From Microlunatus panaciterrae (GTDB lineage Bacteria > Actinomycetota > Actinomycetes > Propionibacteriales > Propionibacteriaceae): a stretch of DNA of 64,000 nt. The DNA lies in the NCBI RefSeq assembly GCF_016907535.1, contig NZ_JAFBCF010000001.1, forward strand, positions 3,782,001 through 3,846,000, in the 5' to 3' direction. This document shows positions 1-9,641 of the stretch, one piece after another; the stretch's first letter is position 1, and each line of letters starts with the position of its first letter. Under the pieces are notes generated by a model that was not told the DNA's origin, ran no database searches, and saw nothing but the letters and a program-made list of their open reading frames with translations. The position numbers were made by a program, and so were the translations under genes.

Positions 1-65
1 CACCCCAGACGGGCCCTCAAGCTGACCGTATCGTCCGCGCTGCCGCGCCGGGGCTGGCTACCTGG

Positions 66-121
66 CGTTCAAATATCTAAACGGTTGGGGCCTTTCAGGG
101 CCCCGTTTGCCTATTTGAACG
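66..121. repeat. Long imperfect palindrome upstream of the giant repeat protein
   Basis: The arms CGTTCAAATA (66-75) and TATTTGAACG (112-121) are perfect inverted complements. A nested inner stem (AAACG against CGTTT, GGGGCC against GGCCCC) closes around a TTTCA-like loop. Transcribed RNA would form one long interrupted hairpin. It lies about 95 bp before the GTG start of the next gene. It could be the terminator of a gene left of the window, a 5'-UTR structure, or a protein-binding palindrome; the sequence alone does not decide. Confidence 0.55.
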
Positions 122-215
122 CTGAACGGTCTTTGGGTGCGTCCGTGGCCCATATGGTTCTCGGCGGGGGAGCTCAACGGGGGGCTCACGGTCGTACCGG
201 GGGGCACGAGACATC

Positions 216-3200
216 GTGATCGGATCAAAGAAGCAGACACGGGGGGCCACGCGCGCCTCGAGGACTTTCCGCAAGGTGGCGCTGCTCGCAGCCGTGGTCA
301 CCGCTATCGGCCCAGTTAACGCGCCACCCGCCATGGCCTCCAGCGTGGCCTCTGTCGTCCTCACTGGTGGCACGGGCACGGCGACCGTAGGTGGGACGTT
401 GTACGCCAAGCAGGGTGCCGCGGTGACGCTGACCGTCAACACCAGCAGCGACACTGAATGTGTGGACGTGGCGGGCGCCATCACTGGGCATCAGCAGTCC
501 GCCACACCGAAGTCCTCCTGGACATTCACCACCACGGCGCCAGCCGGCAACGGGGCGCAAGCCGTCACGGCCATCGCCTCCGTCAAGTTCAACAGCAACA
601 ACGTTTGCTCGGGCTCTTCCGGGTCCCTTCAAGGCTCCTACACATTGGACAACACCGGCCCGGTCGTGACCTCTGCGCTGACCCCGGCCGCGAACGCAGC
701 CGGCTGGAGCAACACCGACACGACCGTCAAGTGGACTGCGACGGACGCCGGCTCCGGCGTCACGGCCGCGCAGCCGTTCAAGACCGACTCTGTGAACGCG
801 AACGGCATCGTGACCCTGACCGCGCCGGCGCAAACAGACCGCCTGGGCAACACCGGCGCGGCTGGCTCCGTCACCGTTCGCGTGGACAAGGCCAAGCCGA
901 GCATCACAGCGGCGCAGACCAAGAATGCCGACGGCACCACAACGGTGACCTTCAACTGCGCCGACGGTGGCGGTTCGGGCATCGCCAGTTGCGTTGCCGA
1001 CGCCACCAGCCCGGCGAGCAGCTCCAAGACAGTCGGTCCGAATGTCACGGTAACCGGCACGGCAATCGACGTCGCCGGCAATACGACCACCGCGACCTCC
1101 ACCACTCCTCCGGCTGACGCCACCGCGCCGACCATCACCCACGCCGTATCGCCGGCCGCCAACGCGGCCGGCTGGAACAAGACCGACGCCACAGTGACCT
1201 TCACCTGCGCCGACGAGACCGGCGGTTCGGGCATCAAGACCTGTCTCGCCGACGGCACCACGGTGGCTTCGAAGACGGTCAGCATCGAGACCAACGGCAC
1301 TCTGGTCGGTGGCACCGCCACTGACAACGAGGGCAACACCGCTAGGGACTCGGTGACGGTCAAGCTTGACAAGACCGCGCCGACCGCTGCCGCGACCCGC
1401 GCCCCGGCAGCCAACGCCGCCGGCTGGAACAACACCAACGTCACGGTCAGCTTCGCCGGCACCGACACAGCTTCGGGGGTGGCCAGTACCACCGGCGACA
1501 AGGTCCTCACGGAAGGGGCCGATCAGAGCGCGAGCGGCACGGTCACCGACGCCGCCGGCAACAGCGCAACCGCCTCGGTTACCGGTGTCAACGTCGACAA
1601 GACGGCGCCGTCGCTGAGCGGCTCGTTCTCGTCCGGCTGGCACACGGGTGACGTGACCGTGGCTTGGAACTGCATTGACACGCTGTCCGGCCCGGCCACC
1701 CAGCCGGCCGACACCAAGGTGACCGGCGAGGGCGCCAACCTGTCCGCCACCGCCACCTGTACCGACAAGGCCGGCAACACGACCACCAAGACGGTCAGCG
1801 GCATCCAGATCGACCGCACCAACCCGACCACCGGGATCAGCGGCACCTCCAACGACTGGGCCAACGGCGAGGTCACCGTCACCCTCAGCGCTGCGGACAA
1901 CCTGTCCGGCGTCGACTCGACCAGCTACACCGTCGACGGCGGAGCAGCCCAGAGCGGCACGAGCTTCACGCTGTCGACCGAGGGCGACCACACCGTCACC
2001 TTCCGCAGCACGGACACCGCCGGCAACGTTGAGGCCGTGCAGACCGCGCAGGTCAAGATCGACAAGACGGCGCCGACGATCAGCCACGCTTTCACGCCGC
2101 TGGCCTACAAGAACGGCGCCTGGACCAACAAGGACGTCACTGTGACGTTTACCTGCGCCGACCAGGGCGGCTCTGGCGTTGCGAGCTGCACCGAGCCGGT
2201 CACCAAGAGCGCTGAGGGAGAGCACACCGTCACCGGCACCGCGACCGACGGGGCCGGCAACTCCGCCACCGACAGCGCGAGCGTCCGGATCGACACCACC
2301 AAGCCGACGATCACCGCGAAAGCCGACCGGGCGGCCAACGCTGACGACTGGTACAACAACGACGTCACCGTCAGCTATACGGCCACCGACGCGCTCTCCG
2401 GAGTCAGCGGCACCCTGGCCAGCGGCGTCCTGAGTGAGGGCGCCAACCAGAGCGCCAGCGCCACCGTCACCGACGAAGCCGGGAACACCGCGAGCGCCGG
2501 CGTGACCGGGATCAACGTCGACAAGACCAACCCGGTGCTCAGCGGCACCTTCTCGGACGGCTGGCACACCGGCGACGTGACCGTGCACTGGTCCTGCACC
2601 GACGCCCTGTCCGGCCCGGCTGCACAACCGGCCGACGACACGGTGACCGGTGAGGGCGACGACCTGTCCTCAACCGCCACCTGCACCGACAAGGCCGGCA
2701 ACACCTCAACCAAGACGGTGGACGGCATCAAGATCGACCGCACCGATCCGGCCACCGGCGTCACCGTGACCGGTGAGACCAACAACGGCTGGTACAGCAA
2801 GGGGACGACGGTCAGGCTGAGCCCCAGCGACAACCTCTCGGGTGTCGACAAGACGTACTACTCCGTCGACGGCGGCGCCGCTGAGGTCTACTCCGCGACC
2901 GTCTCCATCACCGAGGACGGCACCCACACCTTCACCTACTGGAGCACCGATGTCGCCGGCAACATCGAGAACACGACCGGCAACAGCGTCACGCTGAAGC
3001 TGGACAAGACGCCGCCGACGCTGACCGGAGCAGCCAAGACCGCTCCTGATGGCACCAATGGCTGGAACACCGGCGACGTAGTCGTCGGCTGGACCTGCTC
3101 CGATGCCACGTCCGGCGTCGACGGCACTTGCCCTGCCGACAGCACGATCACCGGTGAGGGCGAGAACCTGGGCGCCAGCGCCTCGGTGAGCGACCTGGCC

Positions 3201-5882
3201 GGCAATGCGACGAACAAGACCGTGGGCGGCATCAAGATCGACCGCACGGACCCCACCACGCAGGCGAAGGTCGCGGATCCGAACGGCGACGGCTGGTACG
3301 GCGACGCCGTCCAGGTCAACCTCATTGGCTCGGATAACCTGTCCGGGATCGCTGCCACCATGTACTCGGTCGACGGTGGGGCTGCCCAGGATTACAGCCG
3401 CACCTTCTCCTTCGGGACCGAGGGCACGCACAAGATCTCCTTCTGGAGCACGGACGGCGCTGGCAACGTCGAGACCGCCGGTGCGCCGATCACCTTGAGC
3501 ATCGACAAGACCGCGCCGACCACGACGGTCATCAACCCGATCTCGCCCGCCAGCGGCTGGTTCGTCTCGAGCGGCATCCCGTTCGCGTTCGACGCGAACG
3601 ACGCCACCTCCGGGATCAAGGCCACCTACTACACGGTCGACGGTGGCGCCCGGCAGACCTACGGCGAGCCGTTCACCGCGGACCTGTCGACCGGCGAGCA
3701 CACGGTCGTCTACTGGAGCGTCGACCTCGCCGGTAACGAGGAGGCTCACGCCACCACGAACACCATCGAGGTGAAGGTCGACACGCTCGCCCCGACGATC
3801 GACGCCACCCGCATGCCGGCGGCCAACTCGTTCGGCTGGAACCGCACCGACGTCAAGGTGGCCTTCACCTGCACCGACGCCGACTCCGGCATCCCAAGCG
3901 ACGTCACCGACGGGATCGCGGGCTGCGGCCCCGACCAGACGGTCGCCAGCGAGGGCCTGGACCAGTCCGTCCAAGGCGACACCCAAGACGTCGCCGGCAA
4001 CAAGAGCTCGGTAACGGTCGACAAGATCAGCATCGACAAGACCGCCCCCTTCCTGACGGGCGCCCCCACGGGTGACTCCAACGGTGGCGAGTGGTACCGC
4101 GGCGATGTCTCGATCGCGTGGAGCGGTGATGACGTCCTTTCGGGTATCGACCTGGCCACCCAGCCGGCCAACAGCACGGTCAACGGCGAGGGCCGCAACT
4201 TGGGCGCCTCAGCCAGCATCAAGGACAAGGCCGGCAACACCGGCACCAGTTCGTATGCCGGTATCAACATCGACCGCACCCCGCTGGGCATCACCGCCCA
4301 GTTGCCCGCCGGCAAGAATGCCGTCGGCTGGTACCGCGGCGCCGTGACCGTCGGCTTCACCTGCACCGACCCGGCCCTGGCCGACGGGAGCGCTGGCTCC
4401 GGCGTGGGCAGCTGCCCCTCCGACGCAGTGCTCTCGGGCGACGGCGCCAACCAGAGCGTCAGCAGCAGCGAGGCGAAGGATGTGGCGGGCAACACCAGCA
4501 CCAAGACCGTGACCGGCATCAACATCGACGGCCACGAGCCGCAGACCACCGCAGACAACCAGTGCACGAACACCAACGGCTTCTGCACCGGCGGCACCGC
4601 CACGGTCGTGCTGAACGCGACCGACGTCGGCCCGTCCGGTGTCCAGGAGATCCGCTACACCATCAACGGCGGCACGGAGCAGGTTGCGGCGGGCGCTAGC
4701 AAGTCGGTCAGCGTCCCGCTGTCCGGCACCGGTACGGCGACTGTGAAGTACTACGCGGTCGACGTGGCCGGCAATACGGAGCCGGCCAACCAGGTCGCGC
4801 TCACGTACGACAACATCGCCCCGACGGTGACTCACACGGTCAACCCGAAGGCGAACGCGTCGGACTGGAACAACAGCGACACCACGGTGCACTTCGACGC
4901 CAAGGACACCGACCCTGGCTCCGGGGTTGTAGCCGGCAGCGCCACCCCTGACCAGGTGATCAGCACCGAGACCAGCGCCAAGGGCCTTGTGGTGAACGGC
5001 TCGGCGAAGGACGCAGCGGGCAACACCGGCAGCGACTCAGTGACGATCAAGCTCGACAAGACCAAGCCGACCATCAACGGAGCCATCACCGGTGGCACCC
5101 TGGGCAGGAACGGCTGGTACGTCAGCCCCGTGAAGACCCACTTCACCTGCTCCGACACGCTGTCCGGTCTCGCCTCCTGCCAAGACGACGTCACCGTGTC
5201 GACCAACGGGGCGGCTCAGTCGGCCAACGGCTCGGCCAAGGACCTCGCTGACAACGTCGGCACGGCTTCGGTCTCCGGCATCAACATCGACAACGAGAAC
5301 CCGACCATCACCAACGTCAACGTCGCCGGCGGCTTCTACAAGGCCGGTGCCGCTCCAGCGGCGACCTGCACCGCGACCGACAGCTTCTCCGGCCTCGACA
5401 CCTGCAAGGTGACCGTGACCGGTGGTACGGCCAACGGGGTCGGGACCTTCACCTGGACCGCGGCGGCGATCGACAAGGCCGGCAACACGAGCACCCAGAC
5501 CGGAACCTACAAGGTGACCTACCGGTTCGACGGGTTCCTGCAGCCGATCAACGACACCGCGCACCAGACCGGGCTGACCACGAGCGTGTTCAAGGCCGGA
5601 AGCACCATCCCGGTGAAGTTCCAGCTGAGGAACTCTGCTGGCACGATCGTTGAGTCGGCCACCGCGCCGGTGTGGCTGAGCCCGGTGCTCGGCGCCAAGA
5701 TGACCATGCCGGTCGACGAGACGGCGGTCACCGTGTCGGCGGACACCGGCTCGACCTTCCGGTACGACTCGGGTCAGTACATCTACAACTGGAAGACCCC
5801 GAGCACGGGTGGTAACTACTACCAGATCGGGGTGAAGCTCGACGACGGCCAGATCTACTACGTGAACATCGGTCTGCGCTGA
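216..5882 (+). CDS. Giant secreted Ig-like repeat protein with C-terminal PxKF-type domain
   Basis: 1,888 residues. The GTG start lies just before a basic N-region, a hydrophobic stretch (about residues 20-40) and an Ala-x-Ala cleavage site near residue 41, so export is expected. From about residue 150 to 1765 there are roughly 20 repeats of about 85 residues. Each has a G-W-x-N/T/G-x-D-V-T-V strand, a C/A-x-D-x-x-S-G turn, a D-x-A-G-N motif and an I-D-K/R-T-x-P linker, which is the pattern of bacterial Ig-like/OmpL47-type beta domains. Many units carry a Cys pair that could form a disulfide outside the cell. The C-terminus has the G-S-T-I-P-V-K-F motif of PxKF domains. No LPxTG or transmembrane anchor is visible. 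It is probably an extracellular or surface adhesin-like protein; its ligand is unknown. The many minus-strand open frames inside it are compositional shadows. Confidence 0.85.
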   Translation: MIGSKKQTRGATRASRTFRKVALLAAVVTAIGPVNAPPAMASSVASVVLTGGTGTATVGGTLYAKQGAAVTLTVNTSSDTECVDVAGAITGHQQSATPKSSWTFTTTAPAGNGAQAVTAIASVKFNSNNVCSGSSGSLQGSYTLDNTGPVVTSALTPAANAAGWSNTDTTVKWTATDAGSGVTAAQPFKTDSVNANGIVTLTAPAQTDRLGNTGAAGSVTVRVDKAKPSITAAQTKNADGTTTVTFNCADGGGSGIASCVADATSPASSSKTVGPNVTVTGTAIDVAGNTTTATSTTPPADATAPTITHAVSPAANAAGWNKTDATVTFTCADETGGSGIKTCLADGTTVASKTVSIETNGTLVGGTATDNEGNTARDSVTVKLDKTAPTAAATRAPAANAAGWNNTNVTVSFAGTDTASGVASTTGDKVLTEGADQSASGTVTDAAGNSATASVTGVNVDKTAPSLSGSFSSGWHTGDVTVAWNCIDTLSGPATQPADTKVTGEGANLSATATCTDKAGNTTTKTVSGIQIDRTNPTTGISGTSNDWANGEVTVTLSAADNLSGVDSTSYTVDGGAAQSGTSFTLSTEGDHTVTFRSTDTAGNVEAVQTAQVKIDKTAPTISHAFTPLAYKNGAWTNKDVTVTFTCADQGGSGVASCTEPVTKSAEGEHTVTGTATDGAGNSATDSASVRIDTTKPTITAKADRAANADDWYNNDVTVSYTATDALSGVSGTLASGVLSEGANQSASATVTDEAGNTASAGVTGINVDKTNPVLSGTFSDGWHTGDVTVHWSCTDALSGPAAQPADDTVTGEGDDLSSTATCTDKAGNTSTKTVDGIKIDRTDPATGVTVTGETNNGWYSKGTTVRLSPSDNLSGVDKTYYSVDGGAAEVYSATVSITEDGTHTFTYWSTDVAGNIENTTGNSVTLKLDKTPPTLTGAAKTAPDGTNGWNTGDVVVGWTCSDATSGVDGTCPADSTITGEGENLGASASVSDLAGNATNKTVGGIKIDRTDPTTQAKVADPNGDGWYGDAVQVNLIGSDNLSGIAATMYSVDGGAAQDYSRTFSFGTEGTHKISFWSTDGAGNVETAGAPITLSIDKTAPTTTVINPISPASGWFVSSGIPFAFDANDATSGIKATYYTVDGGARQTYGEPFTADLSTGEHTVVYWSVDLAGNEEAHATTNTIEVKVDTLAPTIDATRMPAANSFGWNRTDVKVAFTCTDADSGIPSDVTDGIAGCGPDQTVASEGLDQSVQGDTQDVAGNKSSVTVDKISIDKTAPFLTGAPTGDSNGGEWYRGDVSIAWSGDDVLSGIDLATQPANSTVNGEGRNLGASASIKDKAGNTGTSSYAGINIDRTPLGITAQLPAGKNAVGWYRGAVTVGFTCTDPALADGSAGSGVGSCPSDAVLSGDGANQSVSSSEAKDVAGNTSTKTVTGINIDGHEPQTTADNQCTNTNGFCTGGTATVVLNATDVGPSGVQEIRYTINGGTEQVAAGASKSVSVPLSGTGTATVKYYAVDVAGNTEPANQVALTYDNIAPTVTHTVNPKANASDWNNSDTTVHFDAKDTDPGSGVVAGSATPDQVISTETSAKGLVVNGSAKDAAGNTGSDSVTIKLDKTKPTINGAITGGTLGRNGWYVSPVKTHFTCSDTLSGLASCQDDVTVSTNGAAQSANGSAKDLADNVGTASVSGINIDNENPTITNVNVAGGFYKAGAAPAATCTATDSFSGLDTCKVTVTGGTANGVGTFTWTAAAIDKAGNTSTQTGTYKVTYRFDGFLQPINDTAHQTGLTTSVFKAGSTIPVKFQLRNSAGTIVESATAPVWLSPVLGAKMTMPVDETAVTVSADTGSTFRYDSGQYIYNWKTPSTGGNYYQIGVKLDDGQIYYVNIGLR

Positions 5883-5900
5883 ACGAACTTGTGACCACGA

Positions 5901-5930
5901 AGCCCCGCACCCCGTCAGGTGCGGGGCTTT
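5901..5930 (+). terminator. Rho-independent terminator of the giant repeat protein gene
   Basis: AGCCCCGCACC (5901-5911) and GGTGCGGGGCT (5918-5928) form a perfect 11-bp stem with a 6-nt loop. A short T run follows, 18 nt after the stop codon. Confidence 0.85.
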
Positions 5931-6245
5931 GCGGGTCCTGGGTGCGGAGCGCCGGCGTGGCTGTGGCCGGTGAGGCTCGTGCCCCCTAATCCGACAGTTG
6001 TTGGAAGAACCGGGCAAGGTCTCACTCGACCAGACGGACCTTCGGCGGCGTCGACGCGATGAAGCTGCGATGTTTCGGTCACAATGTTCGCCCCGGCGGT
6101 CACCGTGGTCTCTGGCGCGACGAGCGGTTCACTGCCCCGTTGAGGCGGCCCCTCCGCGTTCGAATCCCGGAACACCTGTGTCGGGTCGGCGGCTGTGCTG
6201 CGGGCACACCCGTCCTGGCTATGCGTACGCCTTGGCCCTTATAGG
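5931..6245. other. Intergenic region with no recognised gene
   Basis: About 315 bp between the terminator and the histidine kinase. I see no convincing coding frame. A GTTCGAATCCC string near 6160 looks like a tRNA T-loop, but no acceptor or anticodon arm pairs with it. The kinase promoter probably lies here but has no clear -35/-10. Confidence 0.5.
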
Positions 6246-7688
6246 ATGACGGGCATGTGCCCCGAGGAGGTGTCCGGAGGAGCACGGGCACGCCTGCGGC
6301 TGGCCCGCCCCGGCGTCTGGGTGACGGCGGCGGGCTGGGTGGTGGGTCTGATCGTCACGGCGATGATCCTGTGGAGCCCGTACCTGTCGTCGGGCTTTCG
6401 CAGCCCGTCGCTGCACCTGATGCTCGACACGGCTGACGCCTGCATCGCCCTGCTCGTCGCTTATCTGGTGCACGCACGCTTCGCCCGCCGCTACTGCTGG
6501 CAGGACGGCTTGCTCGCGCAGGGTCTTGTCCTGCTCGCCGTGGCCGGCTTCGGTCTGGGAACCGCCACCGAGGCCCTGCCTGGGGTGCGGGGAGGAACGC
6601 TCGACATCTGGCTCCCGCTCGCGGTCCGGCTTTCGGGCGCTCTCCTCATCCTCGTGGCGGCGCTCGTCGCCGATCGGCGGATACGCCATCCCCTCGCACA
6701 CCGGCATGCGTGGCTGCTGCCGTCGGCCATCGTCCTGCTGGCGTCCTCGGTCCTGTGGAGCGTCCGGTCCAATCTTCCGGTGGCATTCGACAGCGCCTCG
6801 ATCCAGGGCTCTGCCGGGCATCCGCTGCTGACCGCGCATCCGGCGCTGCTGGTGGCGCAGGCCTTCTCCGCCGCTTGTTTCCTCATCGCTTCTATCGCCT
6901 TCACCTTTCAGTCGGCCCGCCGCGACGACGAGTTGCTGCGCTGGCTCGGTCCGGCCTTCGCCCTCGTGGGCTTCGCCCGCGTCAACTATCTGCTCTTTCC
7001 CTCGCTCTATACCGACTGGTTGTACACGGGCGACCTGCTGCGCACCGGCTGCTACCTGCTGCTCCTGGTTGGGGCCGGCCGTGAACTCAAGGCGTACTGG
7101 ACGTCTCAGTCGCGGGCCGCCGTGCTCGAGGACCGGCGCCGGCTGGCCCGTGAGTTGCACGACGGGGTGATTCAGGAGATCGGCTTCATCCGTGCGGAGA
7201 GCTTCGCGCTGCCGGCCGACCTGCCGGCGGGTGATCGCATCATCGCCGCTTGCGATCGCGGGTTGGACGAGGCGAGGGCGGCGGTCCAGGCCCTGGGCCG
7301 CCCCGCGGACGAACCGCTGGGCTTCGTGCTTCACCGGGCGGCGCGGGAGTTAGCCGAGCGCTACCAAGTTGACCTCGAAGTGGAGGTCGACGACTCCATC
7401 AGCGTCCAACCCGATCAGCAGCACGCCTTGATGCGCATCACCCGCGAAGCGGTTTCGAATGCAGTCCGCCACGGCAAGGCGGGGCGGGTTCACGTCACAC
7501 TCAGCCGAACAGGCGACTGCCGGCGCCTTCTCATCCAGGACAACGGGCAGGGCTTTGATGTCGGGTGTGCGGTGACGAGCGCCGGATATGGCCTCGTCAG
7601 CATGCGGGACCGGGCCCGGAATCTACCGGGGACCTTCGACGTCGACGGCCAAGGTGGAGGGGGAAGTCTTGTGACGGTGACGTGGTGA
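6246..7688 (+). CDS. NarL-family two-component sensor histidine kinase, membrane-bound
   Basis: 480 residues. The N-terminal half has six to seven hydrophobic segments, an integral-membrane sensor with no obvious extracellular domain. A HisKA_3 dimerisation helix follows, with phosphoacceptor His305 in the motif R-E-L-H-D-G-V-I-Q. The ATPase domain has Asn405 in E-A-V-S-N-A-V-R-H and Asp432 in D-N-G-Q-G-F, then a glycine-rich lid. It autophosphorylates on His and passes phosphate to the regulator encoded next, whose GTG start overlaps this stop by 4 nt. I chose ATG 6246; ATG 6255 is also possible, and an upstream in-frame ATG at 6195 would add a poorly conserved leader. The stimulus is unknown. 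Confidence 0.85.
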   Translation: MTGMCPEEVSGGARARLRLARPGVWVTAAGWVVGLIVTAMILWSPYLSSGFRSPSLHLMLDTADACIALLVAYLVHARFARRYCWQDGLLAQGLVLLAVAGFGLGTATEALPGVRGGTLDIWLPLAVRLSGALLILVAALVADRRIRHPLAHRHAWLLPSAIVLLASSVLWSVRSNLPVAFDSASIQGSAGHPLLTAHPALLVAQAFSAACFLIASIAFTFQSARRDDELLRWLGPAFALVGFARVNYLLFPSLYTDWLYTGDLLRTGCYLLLLVGAGRELKAYWTSQSRAAVLEDRRRLARELHDGVIQEIGFIRAESFALPADLPAGDRIIAACDRGLDEARAAVQALGRPADEPLGFVLHRAARELAERYQVDLEVEVDDSISVQPDQQHALMRITREAVSNAVRHGKAGRVHVTLSRTGDCRRLLIQDNGQGFDVGCAVTSAGYGLVSMRDRARNLPGTFDVDGQGGGGSLVTVTW

Positions 7689-8350
7689 CGGGGAAGCCGA
7701 TACGGCTGGTGATGGCCGACGACAACGCCCGGGTCCGGGGCCAGATCCGTCTGGCGCTCGAGGCAGGTGGCTGCGAGGTCTGTGCGGAGGGGGCCAATGC
7801 GGAGGAGGCAATCGCGCTCGTGATGCAGCATCGGCCCGAGGTCGTGCTCCTGGACATCCACATGCCGGGCAACGGGATTCGGGCCGCCCAGCAGATCAGC
7901 CGCAGCCTGCCGCAGACCGCCATCGTGATGCTGACTCAGTCGAACGAGGATGACGACCTCTTCGACTCCCTTCGTGCGGGGGCCTCCGGTTATCTGCTGA
8001 AGGACGCCGACCCGGCGACTCTGCCTGCTGCGCTGCGGGGCGTCCTTGCCGGTGAGGCAGCCATGCCGCCCCGGCTGGTGACGCGGATCCTGCAGGAGTT
8101 CCGCGGGCCGTCCCGTCGGCGCTTCCTGCGGAAGTCTGCGGCGGCGGACAAGCTCAGCGCGCGGGAATGGGAGGTGATGGAGATGTTGAGCCAGGGTCAC
8201 TCGACCGAGGAAGCGGCGGGTCGGCTGTTCGTCTCACCCACCACGGTCCGAGTTCACGTCTCTGCCGTGCTGCGCAAGCTGCGGGTCAAGGACAGGGAGA
8301 CTGCGTTCGGGCTGTTGAGCGGCCGGGATGACCCCCTCGCCGGGGAATAG
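7685..8350 (+). CDS. NarL/LuxR-family response regulator
   Basis: 221 residues. The receiver domain (about 5-120) has an acidic pair near the N-terminus (A-D-D-N), phosphoacceptor Asp57 in L-L-D-I-H-M-P, Thr84 and Lys106 (Y-L-L-K-D). A LuxR-type helix-turn-helix follows (about 155-215), with S-A-R-E-W-E-V and T-V-R-V-H-V-S-A-V-L-R-K-L. The GTG start at 7685 shares GTGA with the kinase stop, so translation is probably coupled and the two form a pair. It is a DNA-binding regulator. The next gene, encoding a flavodoxin-domain protein, is a possible target because a DosR-like box lies between them. Confidence 0.9.
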   Translation: MTGKPIRLVMADDNARVRGQIRLALEAGGCEVCAEGANAEEAIALVMQHRPEVVLLDIHMPGNGIRAAQQISRSLPQTAIVMLTQSNEDDDLFDSLRAGASGYLLKDADPATLPAALRGVLAGEAAMPPRLVTRILQEFRGPSRRRFLRKSAAADKLSAREWEVMEMLSQGHSTEEAAGRLFVSPTTVRVHVSAVLRKLRVKDRETAFGLLSGRDDPLAGE

Positions 8351-8839
8351 TCAAGGCCGGCGGGGTTAGTGACGCCAGGTCCGCGGAGCACGCCACTGTC
8401 CTTCGGCGTTTGGGCATTCAAGCGCCTGGAGCGGCGAACAGTCGGGCTCCCCGCCCTATTGTTAGGTGGAGGTCGGGCGGACTCCGCCAGCAAGAGACCG
8501 CTTAACGGGTGGATCGTGGAACACCGAAAGCGACGCGGGTCCTGAGCGAGGGTCAACGTGTCCTGATCGACGATCCTTACCGTTTAGGCGGCGTCATGGT
8601 GACCGTGTGGACGAGCAAGTGGGGCGTTACACCCGCGAGGCGACAGGTAGGTGACGAGTGATCATCGATATGAACGGGCATCCGCGACGGCACCGGACCG
8701 GCGCGGCTACTGGACGGGCGAGGTGACTTTCGCCCCTGCAACGAACCGTTCGGGGCTGACAGATTCTCAGGAGGGCGTCTGCGCTGCCCTTTGAGCGGCC
8801 CTACGGCGTCTCAGGTCGCAAACTATCTGGGAGGAGTAG
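8351..8839. other. Long leader region before the flavodoxin gene
   Basis: About 490 bp with no open frame that looks coding. It contains the possible regulator-binding box at 8723-8736 and a strong ribosome-binding site (GGAGGAG, 8830-8836) for the next gene. Nothing else was recognised. Confidence 0.5.
8723..8736. promoter_or_regulatory. Possible DosR/NarL-type regulator box
   Basis: GTGACTTTCGCCCC matches the known DosR core GGGACTWWAGTCCC at 11 of 14 positions by eye. It lies about 100 bp upstream of the flavodoxin-domain gene and downstream of a NarL-family regulator gene. A single imperfect match in GC-rich DNA is weak evidence. Confidence 0.3.
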
Positions 8840-9397
8840 ATGATGGCCAAGATCTTCATCCCTTACGGGACCACCGAAGGGCAAACCGCCAAGATTGCCG
8901 ACTACATCGCCGACGTGATCCGCCATTACGGCCATGAGGCGGAACTGGCAGACCTCAACGAGTCGCCGGATCGGATACCGGACGGTTACGACGGCGTGAT
9001 CGTCGGGGCCTCCATCCACATGGGCGAACACAACAAGCGCGTGGTGGAATTCGTGCAGAAGAACCGCGACACCCTCCAGCGGCTCCCGTCGGCGTTCTTC
9101 TCCGTCAGCCTCGCCGCTCACGGCGACACCGAGGAGGCTGAGGGGTACGTCGAGCACCTGGAGGAGGAGACGGCGTGGCGTCCGGCGAGGGTCGGTCTGT
9201 TCGGTGGTGCCCTCCTTTACACCCATTACGGGTTCGTCAAACGCCACATGATGAAGAGGATCGCTCGGAACAAGCCAGGCCACCTCGGGACAGACCTTTC
9301 ACGCGACTACGTGTACACCGAGTGGGATGGCGTGACGAGGTTCGCCGAGGATTTCTTGGACTACCTCGCTGCTGGAACGGCCACGACCAGCGGCTAG
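8840..9397 (+). CDS. Flavodoxin-domain protein (HemG-like flavodoxin_5 family)
   Basis: 185 residues. The N-terminus has the flavodoxin phosphate-binding pattern: beta strand I-F-I-P-Y-G followed by T-T-E-G-Q-T-A-K-I-A. It continues with a second strand ending G-V-I-V-G-A-S-I-H, as in the flavodoxin_5/protoporphyrinogen oxidase (HemG-like) group. The middle segment S-V-S-L-A-A and the F-G-G-A-L-L-Y strand fit FMN binding. It is a probable cytoplasmic FMN electron-transfer protein or oxidoreductase. Two ATG codons are adjacent (8840 and 8843) behind GGAGGAG. It stands alone on the plus strand; stress or redox control by the upstream two-component pair is an inference. Confidence 0.75.
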   Translation: MMAKIFIPYGTTEGQTAKIADYIADVIRHYGHEAELADLNESPDRIPDGYDGVIVGASIHMGEHNKRVVEFVQKNRDTLQRLPSAFFSVSLAAHGDTEEAEGYVEHLEEETAWRPARVGLFGGALLYTHYGFVKRHMMKRIARNKPGHLGTDLSRDYVYTEWDGVTRFAEDFLDYLAAGTATTSG

Positions 9398-9641
9398 CCC
9401 ATCGGCGGCGCCAGGTGCGGGTCGTCGGAGCCGTCGATACTGTGCAGCTTCATCGACGGTCGCCATATTGCGCGGAAACGATGCGGGCGCTCCTTCGCCG
9501 CTTGTGGGTGTGGGTGTTGGACGTAGAAAGATCAGTGCTGCGTGCCTCTGGGAAGGCCTGAGCGGCTGAACGCTGTCTGGTCTCTATGGGTGTGACGCCT
9601 CTCTTGTGACGCCGGGGCCAGTGCGCCGCGCAGCACGGTGG

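Noticed and set aside
225-2627. 800-residue minus-strand protein inside the giant repeat gene
   Set aside because: Val/Gly/Arg/Asp-rich sequence caused by GC-biased codons on the opposite strand; no family features, while the plus strand has a signal peptide and repeated domains.
2706-3986. 426-residue minus-strand open frame
   Set aside because: Another shadow of the repeat gene, with no ribosome site and no motif.
6090-6180. tRNA gene
   Set aside because: A GTTCGAATCCC string looks like a T-loop, but the T stem has a mismatch and no acceptor, D or anticodon arm can be paired around it.
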